A DNA stretch of 64,000 nt from Myxococcus landrumus (lineage in GTDB: Bacteria; Myxococcota; Myxococcia; Myxococcales; Myxococcaceae): NCBI RefSeq assembly GCF_017301635.1, contig NZ_CP071091.1, forward strand, positions 463,001 through 527,000, read 5' to 3'. Shown in pieces: positions 30,903 through 39,234 of the stretch. The notes under the pieces were generated by a model that saw only the letters and a program-made list of their open reading frames with translations, was not told the DNA's origin and made no database searches. The position numbers and the translations under genes are program-made. Positions within the stretch are counted from its first letter, which is position 1, and each line of letters starts with the position of its first letter.

Positions 30903-31786
30903 ACAAGGACAAGCGACAAGCAGATAGGACCGCGTTGGGTGTGGCGATGTGGCGGGCCCTGGGCGCGCGTGAAGAGGACTCACGCGTTCGCAATCCCGAC
31001 TTCATGGCGGAGGACTTCCTGGACCCGGTGTCACGCCTGCTGCTCTCGGTGGCACCCGTGCGGGCGTGGTTCAAGAGTCACTTCGGCCGAAAGCTGCCAG
31101 GGGCGTATGGCTTCGCCACGGCGCGGACGCTCCACCTCGACTCCTTGTTCCAGACCGCGCTCGATGATGGGGCTCAGCAGGTCGTGCTGCTCGGCGCGGG
31201 TTATGACAGCCGTGCCTATCGTTTTCGCGAGCGGCTCGAGGGGGTTCGTGTCTTCGAGGTGGACCTGCCGTCCACGCAGCGGCGCAAGAAGGAGCGGCTG
31301 AGCGCGTTGCTGGGCGCGGTGCCTGACTGGGTCACCTACGTGCCCAGCGACTTCGATGCACATCGGCTCGAGGACGTCCTGCCCGCCTCGGGCTTCGACT
31401 CCAGGCTGCGGACGTTCTTCCTCTGGGAGGGCGTCTCCATGTACCTGACGGAGCAGGGGGTCCGCCGGACGCTGGGCTTCGTGGTGCGCAACACGCCCCG
31501 GGGGAGCAGCATCGCCTTCGACTACGTGGCCCTGGGGGCGTTGAGGGGGGATGTCCGCTATCCCAATTCCAGACAGTGGGGGAGCGCGCTGGCGGCGATG
31601 GGACATCCCATGACGTTTGGCATCGAAGAGGACGACTCGGCGGCGTACTTGCGTGAGCAGGGGCTGGAGCTGCTCTCGAGCATCGGGTCCGCCGACATGG
31701 AGCGCGAGTACCTGAGGAAGAGCAACGGCGAGCTGCTCTGCCACACGTCGAACATCCTTCACATCGTCCACGCGCGCGTCGCGTAG
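30899..31786 (+). CDS. SAM-dependent carboxyl-type methyltransferase (MelK-like candidate)
   Basis: The ATG overlaps the previous TGA; 295 residues. The motif LGAGYDSRAYRF (about 98-109) is the hallmark of the leucine-carboxyl-methyltransferase-like family of class I SAM methyltransferases. The C-terminal half ends in a typical beta-hairpin region. In melithiazol biosynthesis a SAM methyltransferase (MelK, as I recall) makes the methyl ester after the amide is hydrolysed. The nitrilase next door provides the matching hydrolysis step. I infer that this enzyme methylates the free acid of the product. I cannot confirm by alignment that it is a MelK orthologue. Confidence 0.82.
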   Translation: MNKDKRQADRTALGVAMWRALGAREEDSRVRNPDFMAEDFLDPVSRLLLSVAPVRAWFKSHFGRKLPGAYGFATARTLHLDSLFQTALDDGAQQVVLLGAGYDSRAYRFRERLEGVRVFEVDLPSTQRRKKERLSALLGAVPDWVTYVPSDFDAHRLEDVLPASGFDSRLRTFFLWEGVSMYLTEQGVRRTLGFVVRNTPRGSSIAFDYVALGALRGDVRYPNSRQWGSALAAMGHPMTFGIEEDDSAAYLREQGLELLSSIGSADMEREYLRKSNGELLCHTSNILHIVHARVA

Positions 31787-31820
31787 TCCCGCGCCACGCT
31801 CGAGGGAGAGGTCTGCGTCC

Positions 31821-32873
31821 ATGGACTTGCTACGTGTCGCGGCATTGCAGCTCCGCTCGGAGAACGGCCGCGTGCATGACAATCTGGAGCATGCGCGGCC
31901 ATTCATCCGACGGGCCGTGGCGGAGGGGGCCCGGCTGTTGCTCCTCCCGGAGTTCTACTCCACGGGATACCTGCAGAGCCCCGAGGTCTGGCACGGGGCG
32001 GAGACCCTGGCCGGGCCCACCGTCCGCTTCATGAGCGAGGAGGCGAGCCGGGGGAATGTGTTCCTGGGCGCCTCCATCCTGGAGGTGGAGGGCGAGGACT
32101 TCTTCAACACCTTCGTGTTGGTCTCGCCCGGGGGGAAGGTGGACCGGGTGCGAAAGCGGCGGGCTCCCTCCTATGAGGCGTATTGGTTCCGGGGGAGCGG
32201 GGACGACCCGTGTGTGATTGATTGCTCCCTGGGGCGAATCAGCGTGGGCATCTGCGCGGACAATCACTTCAACGACATGGCGAGGTGTATCGAGGACGCG
32301 CGGGCCCAGCTCCACCTCATGCCGCACTGCTACTGCGTGGGGAAGGCGAACCGCTGGAGCTTCCCGCGCTCACTCATCGAGTCCTCCCGCCGCCAGGTGG
32401 AGGGGCTGCCGGTGCGGTATGCCCGTCACTTCGGTGTGCCGGTGGTGCTCGCGAATCAGTGTGGACCCTGGGAGAGCCCGCTCCCGGGGCTCATGGGGAT
32501 GATGGTGAAGTCGGACCGGTTCCTGGGCCGCTCATCCATCGTATCGGCGGAGGGAGAGAAGCTCTGCTCCCTGGATGACGAGGAGGAGGGCGTCATCGTC
32601 GAGACCGTCGAGCTGAGGTCCGCGAACTACGAGGGAGATGAGCGGCGCATCACCAGCGCACAGGGGGCCTGGGGCTGGTCGTCGCTCGGGGAGCCGGCGT
32701 TCGCGACGGCGTCACTCGCGCTCAAGATTGGCGCGATGGAGTGGCTGGGACGCCGAGCCTACGAGGGGAGTGTGGAGCGCAGACGGTGTGCTCGGCGCGT
32801 CGAGGCGGAGATGAGCCGCCTGGAGGACCTGCCCGTCGAACATGCGCGCGGAGCGCGTCGAGGGACGCCGTAG
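31821..32873 (+). CDS. Nitrilase-superfamily amidohydrolase (MelJ-like candidate)
   Basis: ATG 31821 follows GGGAGAGG; 350 residues. The Glu-Lys-Cys triad is readable as E44 (LLPEF), K112 (VRKRRAP) and C145 (GICADNHF), with family-normal spacing. Nitrilase-fold enzymes hydrolyse nitriles or amides to acids. Placed after a monooxygenase NRPS and next to a carboxyl methyltransferase, it most plausibly converts the primary amide to the free acid, the step assigned to MelJ in melithiazol. The Arg-rich C-terminal tail (last 40 residues) is unusual. A perfect 12-bp hairpin just downstream closes the operon. Confidence 0.88.
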   Translation: MDLLRVAALQLRSENGRVHDNLEHARPFIRRAVAEGARLLLLPEFYSTGYLQSPEVWHGAETLAGPTVRFMSEEASRGNVFLGASILEVEGEDFFNTFVLVSPGGKVDRVRKRRAPSYEAYWFRGSGDDPCVIDCSLGRISVGICADNHFNDMARCIEDARAQLHLMPHCYCVGKANRWSFPRSLIESSRRQVEGLPVRYARHFGVPVVLANQCGPWESPLPGLMGMMVKSDRFLGRSSIVSAEGEKLCSLDDEEEGVIVETVELRSANYEGDERRITSAQGAWGWSSLGEPAFATASLALKIGAMEWLGRRAYEGSVERRRCARRVEAEMSRLEDLPVEHARGARRGTP

Positions 32874-32881
32874 CGCGGGTT

Positions 32882-32920
32882 CCCTCGGGACACACCTTGT
32901 GGAGCGGAGTGTCCCGAGGG
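32882..32920. terminator. Bidirectional hairpin terminator after the biosynthetic operon
   Basis: CCCTCGGGACAC at 32882-32893 pairs perfectly with 32909-32920 around a 15-nt loop. It lies between convergent genes (nitrilase and the minus-strand GH-like protein). There is no U-tract, as is common in high-GC genomes. Confidence 0.75.
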
Positions 32921-32939
32921 CTGGCTTCCGAGTGGGAGG

Positions 32940-34538
32940 TCAGCGGACTTCGAGTTCGTAGAGCCGCGTGGCGGGGTCCCCGTTCTGGGTAGGGGTCGAC
33001 ACGTCGAGGCGGATGTAGCGAGCCGAGGTCGGGGTGATGGGGTGGGTCGAGACGTTGCTGGTGTTGTTGGTCACGGTGACGGGCGTGCTCCAGGTGGTGC
33101 CGTTGCTCGAGGTCTGGAGGGTGAAGGCCCGGGTGTTCCAACTCGCCGATTCGCCTCCGGCGCCCGCGTGGCGGAGCGTGAAGCTGCTGACCGTCTGGGC
33201 GGAGCCCAGGTCGATCTGCATCCACGAGGGCGAGACGAGCGAGCAGAACTTGTCGGTGGTCCCGCCCGAGACGCTGCCGTTGACGGCCTTGGCCGCGGCC
33301 TCGTTGCTGTTACAGGGCGTCGAGCTGGTGGTGGGCTTGTTCAGCGCCAGGTTGATGTTGCCCGCGCCGACCGAGACGGTCTGGGTCCGGGTGTGGGTTG
33401 CGCCGCCGTTGTCGGTGACGGTGAGGGAGACGGTGTAGTTGCCGGCGCTCGCGTAGGTGCGTGAGGGGTGGGTCGCGGTGGAGGTGGTGCCATCGCCGAA
33501 GTTCCAGGAGCGCGAGGCGATGGTGCCGTCGGGGTCGGTGGACGAGTCGGTGAAGGTGGCGGTGAGGCTGCTGACGGAGAAGCTGAAGTTGGCGACGGGA
33601 GGGGTGTTGCCGCTGACGGCGGTGTTGATGGCCGCCGCGTACTGCGCCGAGGTGCCCTGGGCGGAGCACTTCTGGATGTCGTCATAGAGCCACATGAAGC
33701 CGCCGCGGATGCCGGCGGTGGACTTCCAGTTGGTCATCCGGGACTGGACGGTGGCGGGGCTGTCACCGGAGGCGCAGTTGGTGCCGTTCTTGGACCAGAG
33801 GCCCGGGTCGACGGTCATGCCCATCGCGGTGTTCCAGGTGGCGGGGTTGTTGCCGGCGCCGCCTGCGTAGACTTGGAGGTAGATGGCGTCGACGGCGTTG
33901 CCGAGGTTGTTCTTGAGGTTCCGCCAGAAGGTCTGCTGGGTGTAGGGGGCGAAGGTGATTTTGTAGCCCTGGCCGATGAGCATCTGGCTGAAGGTGGTGG
34001 TGGGGGCCAGGTCATAGGCGCTCTCGTCGTCGAAGTTCACCGCATCGGCGCCGGTGGCGTTCTTCAGGGCGAGGAAGTTCCGGTAGAGGATGCTGTTGGT
34101 CCCGGTGCCGCAGACGATGGTGGAGCCACAGCCCGCGGCGGTGCCGTTGACGAGTCGGGCCATGCGCTCGAAGTCCGGGACGCTCCAGGCGCCGATGGAG
34201 ACCTCGATGCGGCGGACGGAGGTTGGCGCGGTCTTGAGCGTGGCGAGGCGCGTGGGCCAGCCGGCATCGCCCATGTAGGCGCCGTTCTTGACGACGGGGA
34301 TGTCGTTGTAGACGAGGTCGCCGTTGTCCTCGATGTGGAAGCTCCAGAGGATGACGGTGGTGAAGCCCGAGGCTCGGAGGTCATCCATCACGGCGGTGCC
34401 GCCGGAATAGAACGGGCCGCCGCCATAGATGGCCGAGGACGCGAGGGCGGTAGGGGTGGTGAGGGTGATGGCGAGCGCGGCGAGGACTGACAACAGGCGG
34501 TAGGGAAGGGGGGACAGGGACGGGTTCGACAGGGGCAT
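32940..34538 (-). CDS. Secreted GH18-like protein with PKD and F5/8-type C domains
   Basis: 532 residues. A signal peptide is visible (hydrophobic LLSVLAALAITL then TPTALAS). The N-terminal 300 residues look like a TIM-barrel glycosidase of the GH18-like kind, with NFDDESAY resembling a DxxDxE-type active-site strand. A PKD domain follows (about 312-395; WNFGDG), then a discoidin/F5-8 type C carbohydrate-binding module (about 397-532; W..IDLG, RYIRLDV, YELEV). It probably acts outside the cell on a polysaccharide or glycoprotein, in keeping with predatory myxobacteria. It is convergent with the biosynthetic operon and unrelated to it in function. The exact substrate cannot be read from sequence. 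Confidence 0.8.
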   Translation of the reverse strand: MPLSNPSLSPLPYRLLSVLAALAITLTTPTALASSAIYGGGPFYSGGTAVMDDLRASGFTTVILWSFHIEDNGDLVYNDIPVVKNGAYMGDAGWPTRLATLKTAPTSVRRIEVSIGAWSVPDFERMARLVNGTAAGCGSTIVCGTGTNSILYRNFLALKNATGADAVNFDDESAYDLAPTTTFSQMLIGQGYKITFAPYTQQTFWRNLKNNLGNAVDAIYLQVYAGGAGNNPATWNTAMGMTVDPGLWSKNGTNCASGDSPATVQSRMTNWKSTAGIRGGFMWLYDDIQKCSAQGTSAQYAAAINTAVSGNTPPVANFSFSVSSLTATFTDSSTDPDGTIASRSWNFGDGTTSTATHPSRTYASAGNYTVSLTVTDNGGATHTRTQTVSVGAGNINLALNKPTTSSTPCNSNEAAAKAVNGSVSGGTTDKFCSLVSPSWMQIDLGSAQTVSSFTLRHAGAGGESASWNTRAFTLQTSSNGTTWSTPVTVTNNTSNVSTHPITPTSARYIRLDVSTPTQNGDPATRLYELEVR

Positions 34539-34858
34539 TGGAACGCTCCACGGCGCGATGAACTGCGATGCAAGGCTTCGTGTGAGCGCAAAGGCATCCG
34601 CTCACACTCCCACGAGCTCCGGATCGCCAACGGTGGCGACGGGGCGACACTGGGAATGGCGGATTTGCCGTGTCAATTTTCCGCGCGGGGCAGGCCACGC
34701 GGAAGCGTTCAATCGCAGACTTCTGGAGTGGAGGGGGACTGTGGGGATTGCGGCAGAGGGGTGTGACGCTGGCCTGATGCCGCCGGGTGGTTTTCTCTGA
34801 GAGGGTGCCCCGTGTTTCGCTTGGGGCGAGGCATCGCCGTCACACCGTCGAGGCTGAC
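34539..34858. promoter_or_regulatory. Intergenic region between divergent genes; 9-bp inverted repeat at 34580-34607
   Basis: About 320 bp without a convincing gene. GTGTGAGCG (34580-34588) is the perfect inverse of 34599-34607 with a 10-nt loop, 42 bp upstream of the GH-like start. It may be an operator or a 5'-UTR hairpin. Nothing else stands out. Confidence 0.4.
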
Positions 34859-35182
34859 TTGAAGATTTCAGATCCGCGCAACTCCCTCCTCGTAGCATTC
34901 GCCGTTTCCACTGGGCTGCTGCTCCCACTGGCCGCACGGGCGGGGGCATGGCCCGCGGGCAAGAAAGCAGAGTACGTGGGGCAGTGCATGCAGGTGGCCG
35001 CGATACAAGGCGTCGATACGAAGAAGGCCGACCAGAAATGCAAGTGCAGCGCGGATGCCATTGAGAAGAATTTCACGTCGGCGGAGATTGAGGTCCTCAG
35101 CGGGCAGGACAATGCCGATGCGAAGCTGATGCAGCGTGCTCTGACTGTGATTCAGACGAAGTGCGGGCCGACGGGCAAGTGA
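34859..35182 (+). CDS. Small exported Cys-containing protein, unknown function
   Basis: The TTG at 34859 is favoured because it places a signal peptide at the very N-terminus (basic start, then LLVAFAVSTGLLLPLAA, cleavage near ARAGA) and has GAGG just upstream. The frame is open to a GTG at 34787. The mature part is about 75 residues with four cysteines (GQC, KCKC, TKCG), suggesting disulfides. I do not recognise the family. It sits alone between the GH-like gene and a convergent lipoprotein gene, with a strong hairpin at its end. Confidence 0.6.
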   Translation: MKISDPRNSLLVAFAVSTGLLLPLAARAGAWPAGKKAEYVGQCMQVAAIQGVDTKKADQKCKCSADAIEKNFTSAEIEVLSGQDNADAKLMQRALTVIQTKCGPTGK

Positions 35183-35193
35183 GACGGCCACGG

Positions 35194-35234
35194 CAGGGCT
35201 CGTGGAGTCGCTTCGTGCGAGCTCCCGAGCCCTG
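35194..35234. terminator. Hairpin between convergent genes
   Basis: CAGGGCTCG (35194-35202) pairs perfectly with 35226-35234, with additional partial pairing inside the 23-nt loop. It lies between the stops of two convergent genes. Confidence 0.65.
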
Positions 35235-35250
35235 ACCGGTTCGAGGGGTG

Positions 35251-35817
35251 TTACTCGAAGGCCGTGAAGGCGAAGGTCGCCTGGAGATCGACGTCGGCGC
35301 CCTTGGTGGTGAAGGTCGGTGCCGCGGAGCCGCGCAGGACCACGTTGAACTTGCCTGCGAGGAACCGCGAGTAGTCCTCGGCGGACATGGCCTTCGAGTC
35401 GAAGTCGACGACGAACGGCACGGGGCCGCTGCCGGTGGGGTTCTCCACATGGCCCACGATGTGGGTGTTGTTGGACTCCTCCGTGCGGAAGAGGATGTCG
35501 ACGCGTCCCGTGAAGACCTCGGAGAGTGAGGTCACGCCCACACTCCCAGCGCCCAAGGTGAGGGTGAGGCTCGTCAGCTCGACGCGCGCGGGGGATTTGC
35601 CGTCCAGCTCCTTGCGAGCGTTGTCGACGAAGACCTTGAAGGGGTTCCCCGACTCGGTCGAGATGCCCTTCTGGGACGTCACGGTGGCGTTGACGGTGTC
35701 GGACGACTTGGCCTTGAGGTTGATGCCGACGGGCGCCGAGTAGGAGACCGCATCGTCGCCGCAGCCGATGAGCGTCGAGACGGCAAGCAGTGTGACCAGG
35801 AAATATCGCCGATTCAT
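35251..35817 (-). CDS. Lipoprotein of unknown function
   Basis: The start is set at 35817 (188 residues) because it gives a textbook lipoprotein signal, MNRRYFLVTLLAVSTLIGC, behind a GGAAGG-type RBS; the open frame upstream of it lacks signal features. The mature part is rich in beta-strand-like Thr/Val patterns and has no motif I know. It is monocistronic, convergent with the small exported protein, and anchored in a membrane by inference from the lipobox. Confidence 0.72.
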   Translation of the reverse strand: MNRRYFLVTLLAVSTLIGCGDDAVSYSAPVGINLKAKSSDTVNATVTSQKGISTESGNPFKVFVDNARKELDGKSPARVELTSLTLTLGAGSVGVTSLSEVFTGRVDILFRTEESNNTHIVGHVENPTGSGPVPFVVDFDSKAMSAEDYSRFLAGKFNVVLRGSAAPTFTTKGADVDLQATFAFTAFE

Positions 35818-36278
35818 GAAGACCCTTCCGGGAGAACGGGGAGTGCCACGGGGTGCCCCGTGACGCATGGGACTGTGCCCATGGAGACCCTTGCGGACGG
35901 GCGCTGGCCACAAGGGGGGCCATCCGTACATCTTCGAATCCCCGAGTCGCTGCCCATTCAATGGCGTTCTCATGGGAGCCACGGAAGCACACGGGCTCAA
36001 GCGAGAGATTCGCATCGAGTTGCACATGGAGCACCGAGGGGAGATGTGGTGATCACATCCCTCTTGATGGGGGGATGTGTCATGCGGGGTGGGGTCATGT
36101 GCGGCCAGAGGCTTGTTTCGGAGCGCGAGCTTTTCGCTGAGCCAGAAATTCTATCCGCTACGTGAAGTCCCGGCTCGCTCATTTTGTGTGACTTTGATTC
36201 GGGGGCGCTGGAGCTTGACTTCCGGTTTTGGGCGTATTGGCGTTGATTCCGATGATGCCTGTGAATGGCGGAGGAACT
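35818..36278. other. Intergenic stretch, no gene supported
   Basis: About 460 bp. Short frames exist on both strands but none has an RBS, codon pattern or motif I can support. GC falls towards the right, where the low-GC gene begins. It may contain the left edge of the mobile region. I found no copy of the selC att core here. Confidence 0.4.
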
Positions 36279-37610
36279 ATGAAGGTCGAAGGGTTTCTGC
36301 GATGCGTGTTCTGGTCTCTTGCGGTCGCTGTGATGATGGCTGTTCTAGGAGGACCCAGTAGCGCGATGGGGCAATACACGACCGAGCTTGTGAGATCGGC
36401 AAGTACGCCCCGCCGCTTCGATGTCAATTCGAATCGGCTTGTCGCGGGTGCGGGAGGTATTCACCACGTCTTGGTTGTTGATCAGATGTTGCGGCATTTC
36501 TACTCGCAGAATACCGGCGGGAGTTGGGTGCAGAGCGGCTCGGTGGCGCCGCTCCGGGCGGAGTCGCCGACACTTGCTGTTGACGATGATGGGAATGTCG
36601 GGCTTGCGTTTATTTCGCCAGGCAGTTTTCCTGGACGGGGAAATTTGTATTTCTCCTACTGGGATCGTTGGTTGGCGACCTGGTCCACGCCTGTAGCAAT
36701 TGACACGAGTGGACTGGCTTCATCTCCAGCGATTGCTGGATATGGATCCAAGATGCATGTCGTGTGGAGTGTCGGATTTGAGGTTCGGTATGCATCGGTT
36801 GTGACAACGGCTCCGGTGGCCCCAAATCAGGTTGAATATGTGATGATGGGGACTGTGTGTGGTGGGGTGGAGTTCAGGCTTCCGTCCATTGCGGTTGTTG
36901 GCTCCATCCAGAGTCCAACGCGGCCGGTGATTCAAGTGGCTCTGGGGTTTCAGGCCGGAAGCGGCTGTGGAGCGGGTGGGATGGCGGGCGTGTATGTTGT
37001 TGAGCGGCCTGATCGGGAGACTGTTTTCTCGTGGACGGGTTTCCCTGGAGATGGCGGAATTGTTTTGTACAGGGAGCTGCAAGGCGCAGGGGCTCAAGTG
37101 GGAGGTGTTTCACTCGCTGCCAATGGCGTCCGAAAGTATTTCCTGCTTGCCTATTCGTTCGGGCGAGATGTGCCGGGAGGGTGGGTCTCAAAGCTGTTCC
37201 GGATCTTCGAGTCGGATTCTGGATTGGCGGCCAATGAGAAGACCCTGGCTGACATGAATGGAGTCAACCTGCGGCGTACCTATGACGTTGGTGTGCCTGT
37301 TGATGATGCGGATTCGTATGTTCTCGGTTGGTATGAGCCCAGTGATGTTGGGGTTGATAGGATTACCTTCTTTTTCAGGTATAAGTGGCCGATTGGAGGG
37401 GTGTCTCGTATTGCGAAGACTTTTTATGTAATGGGACCGCACTTGGCGGGGGAGATGGGAGTTGCTGATGCTGTGAATTTTGTCGGCTTTGATCCGGTCG
37501 CAGGAGTGCATAGGCGGTTGTATGGCATCATGACTCGCCTGTGTGCGGTGGGGGGAAGCGAAGTCTGTGTTGAGTCTGTTTATGACCAAGGTGCGCAGCC
37601 GCCCCTCTGA
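36279..37610 (+). CDS. Low-GC secreted protein, possible beta-propeller, unknown function
   Basis: ATG 36279 has GGAGG six bases upstream; 443 residues. A signal peptide is clear (FWSLAVAVMMAVLGG, then PSSAMG). Repeated short segments such as LAVDDDGNVGLAFIS and KMHVVWSVG recall sialidase/BNR-like propeller blades, so an extracellular propeller is possible. Codon use is AT-richer than everything to the left (GTT, GAT and TTT frequent), marking foreign DNA. It lies 75 bp before the toxin gene and may be cargo of the same element. No enzyme motif was seen. Confidence 0.65.
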   Translation: MKVEGFLRCVFWSLAVAVMMAVLGGPSSAMGQYTTELVRSASTPRRFDVNSNRLVAGAGGIHHVLVVDQMLRHFYSQNTGGSWVQSGSVAPLRAESPTLAVDDDGNVGLAFISPGSFPGRGNLYFSYWDRWLATWSTPVAIDTSGLASSPAIAGYGSKMHVVWSVGFEVRYASVVTTAPVAPNQVEYVMMGTVCGGVEFRLPSIAVVGSIQSPTRPVIQVALGFQAGSGCGAGGMAGVYVVERPDRETVFSWTGFPGDGGIVLYRELQGAGAQVGGVSLAANGVRKYFLLAYSFGRDVPGGWVSKLFRIFESDSGLAANEKTLADMNGVNLRRTYDVGVPVDDADSYVLGWYEPSDVGVDRITFFFRYKWPIGGVSRIAKTFYVMGPHLAGEMGVADAVNFVGFDPVAGVHRRLYGIMTRLCAVGGSEVCVESVYDQGAQPPL

Positions 37611-37684
37611 CCGCCATGTGGGCAGCGTCGGCGTGACGGCGTAGGAGTCCGCCGACCTGTCTGTTGGAACGCCAGGGGTGAGGA

Positions 37685-39223
37685 ATGCGTGCTGGCCTTT
37701 GGATACTTTGCGCTGCCCTCTTTGGCACGGGCTGCGCTGGGGTTGACGCGTCCGCGCGCAGAACCATCTTCCAGCAACGACGTGCGTTGCCCCGAGAAGA
37801 TGGGGCGGACGCACGAGCGGATGCCGAGCGCGACTCGCAAGGGGATGTGGATGGGGCTTCATCCAGGCCCCTGCGCTACCGCCACCCGGAGTTGAGGGAC
37901 GCGACTCGCGTACGACCCGTGCGAATGGCGCGAAGTGATGTGTTCGATGCGTTGCTTCGAGATTCGGGGTTGGAGGAACAGGACTCACGTCCCGTGGTAG
38001 GGAATTCCATCACACCCACCCATGCGGCGCGACTGCTGAACGTGCTGCTGGCCAAGGACGTGACGCTGGGGCAGTTCCCGGCCTGGGTCGCGGTGGGCTT
38101 CATGCTGCGCGAGGTGTTGGCCACGGGCGAAGTGTCGCGGGCCGAGCTGGCGAGGCGAGTGGAGCGCTTCTCGGGTGTCGCGGTGCTCCGGCCAGACGGG
38201 TATCTCGCGTGGGTACGGACAGGGGCGACACAACAACGCGTGGCGCCCGTTGAGTGGAGGGGCGGAGCCTTCCGCGCGCACGGCTTCGAGTTGGGACGCT
38301 TCTATAGCGGGCGCACCGGAGTCTTCCGCCTGCTGGATGCGGAGCTGCGGGAGTCCAACAGGTTCCCCATCGCGGATGTCCATGACGATGCGGACGTCAT
38401 CAGTCGCGGTCTGGACGGGGCCGAAGAGGCATTCGTGGGACTGGCCCTCGCGGTAGGGAAGTTCTTCTCAACGTCTCCAGCGGAGAACCTCGAAGCGTTC
38501 CGGCAGATGCCCGCCGCGGTTGTGGCGCTCATCAAGTCGTCGCCCGAGTACCTCGAGCGGTTTCGCTACATGTCCCGGGGCGAGCAGATTCAGGCCGCCT
38601 CGAAGCTGGTGACGAACCTCGTTGCCACCTGGGGAACCGCATCCGCCGTGACGCGCACGTTGCATGGAACATCGCTGGCCACGTCGGAAGCCTCGGTGCT
38701 CGTGCTTTCGGGAAGAGGCGTGCTCTCCATGGAGAGTGTGGCCGTCCCGGCAGGGCGCGCTGCTGCGGTGCTGAGTGGTGGACCAGGCGCAGCCATCATC
38801 CTTCAGCGGGCGGGCACGGCGGCACAGCAAGAAGGGCCGTCCGAAGGAGGACCGGGAAGATGGGAAAGCGCCAGTGAGAGCATGAGCGATGCGTCCCGCG
38901 AGTATCAGGCGCAGGTAACTGGGGCGCCGATTGGGAACGTCTACAATGTAGAAGGTGTCAGGTTCGACGGATTCAATCGGGGCATCCTCCTCGAAACGAA
39001 GGGGCCGGGGTATGCCAAGTTCCTCAAGGATGGGAGCTTCAGGGCATGGTTCCGAGGCGCGGATGGAATGCTTGACCAGGCGAGGAGGCAATTCGAGGTG
39101 GTGCGGGGGACTCCGATTCACTGGCATTTTGCTGAGCGCGATGTCGCGGGTGCAGTGAGGGACATCTTCAGGAATGAAGGGCTTGGCGCAATCAAGGTCG
39201 TACACACCCCGATTGCCCCCTAG
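37685..39223 (+). CDS. Lipoprotein toxin with C-terminal Tox-REase-5-like nuclease domain
   Basis: 512 residues from ATG 37685. The N-terminus has a lipobox ending GTGC (C17). A long central region (about 110-400) is shared with a second copy at 50303. The C-terminal hundred residues carry RFDGF...LLETKG, the D...ExK pattern of restriction-endonuclease-fold toxins of the Tox-REase-5 type. An Imm52-like gene follows after 11 bp, the usual partner. Lipoprotein toxins with exchangeable C-termini and adjacent immunity genes on prophage-like DNA recall the SitA toxins of Myxococcus, which pass between kin by outer-membrane exchange. That delivery route is inference here. It lies directly left of the displaced selC fragment. 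Confidence 0.8.
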   Translation: MRAGLWILCAALFGTGCAGVDASARRTIFQQRRALPREDGADARADAERDSQGDVDGASSRPLRYRHPELRDATRVRPVRMARSDVFDALLRDSGLEEQDSRPVVGNSITPTHAARLLNVLLAKDVTLGQFPAWVAVGFMLREVLATGEVSRAELARRVERFSGVAVLRPDGYLAWVRTGATQQRVAPVEWRGGAFRAHGFELGRFYSGRTGVFRLLDAELRESNRFPIADVHDDADVISRGLDGAEEAFVGLALAVGKFFSTSPAENLEAFRQMPAAVVALIKSSPEYLERFRYMSRGEQIQAASKLVTNLVATWGTASAVTRTLHGTSLATSEASVLVLSGRGVLSMESVAVPAGRAAAVLSGGPGAAIILQRAGTAAQQEGPSEGGPGRWESASESMSDASREYQAQVTGAPIGNVYNVEGVRFDGFNRGILLETKGPGYAKFLKDGSFRAWFRGADGMLDQARRQFEVVRGTPIHWHFAERDVAGAVRDIFRNEGLGAIKVVHTPIAP

Positions 39224-39234
39224 GAGAAAGAGAG

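Noticed and set aside
1-32873. The cluster as a strict copy of myxothiazol or melithiazol
   Set aside because: The gene before the thiazole module is a PKS with a dead AT, not an MtaC-like NRPS, and the loading region is outside the window, so an exact product name is not justified.
33034-34490. Plus-strand frames opposite the GH-like gene
   Set aside because: Val/Gly/Ala-rich shadows of the minus-strand coding sequence; the minus frame has signal peptide, PKD and discoidin domains.
35853-36165. Overlapping small plus-strand frames before the low-GC secreted gene
   Set aside because: Three frames are open at once, with no RBS, signal or codon pattern; treated as non-coding.
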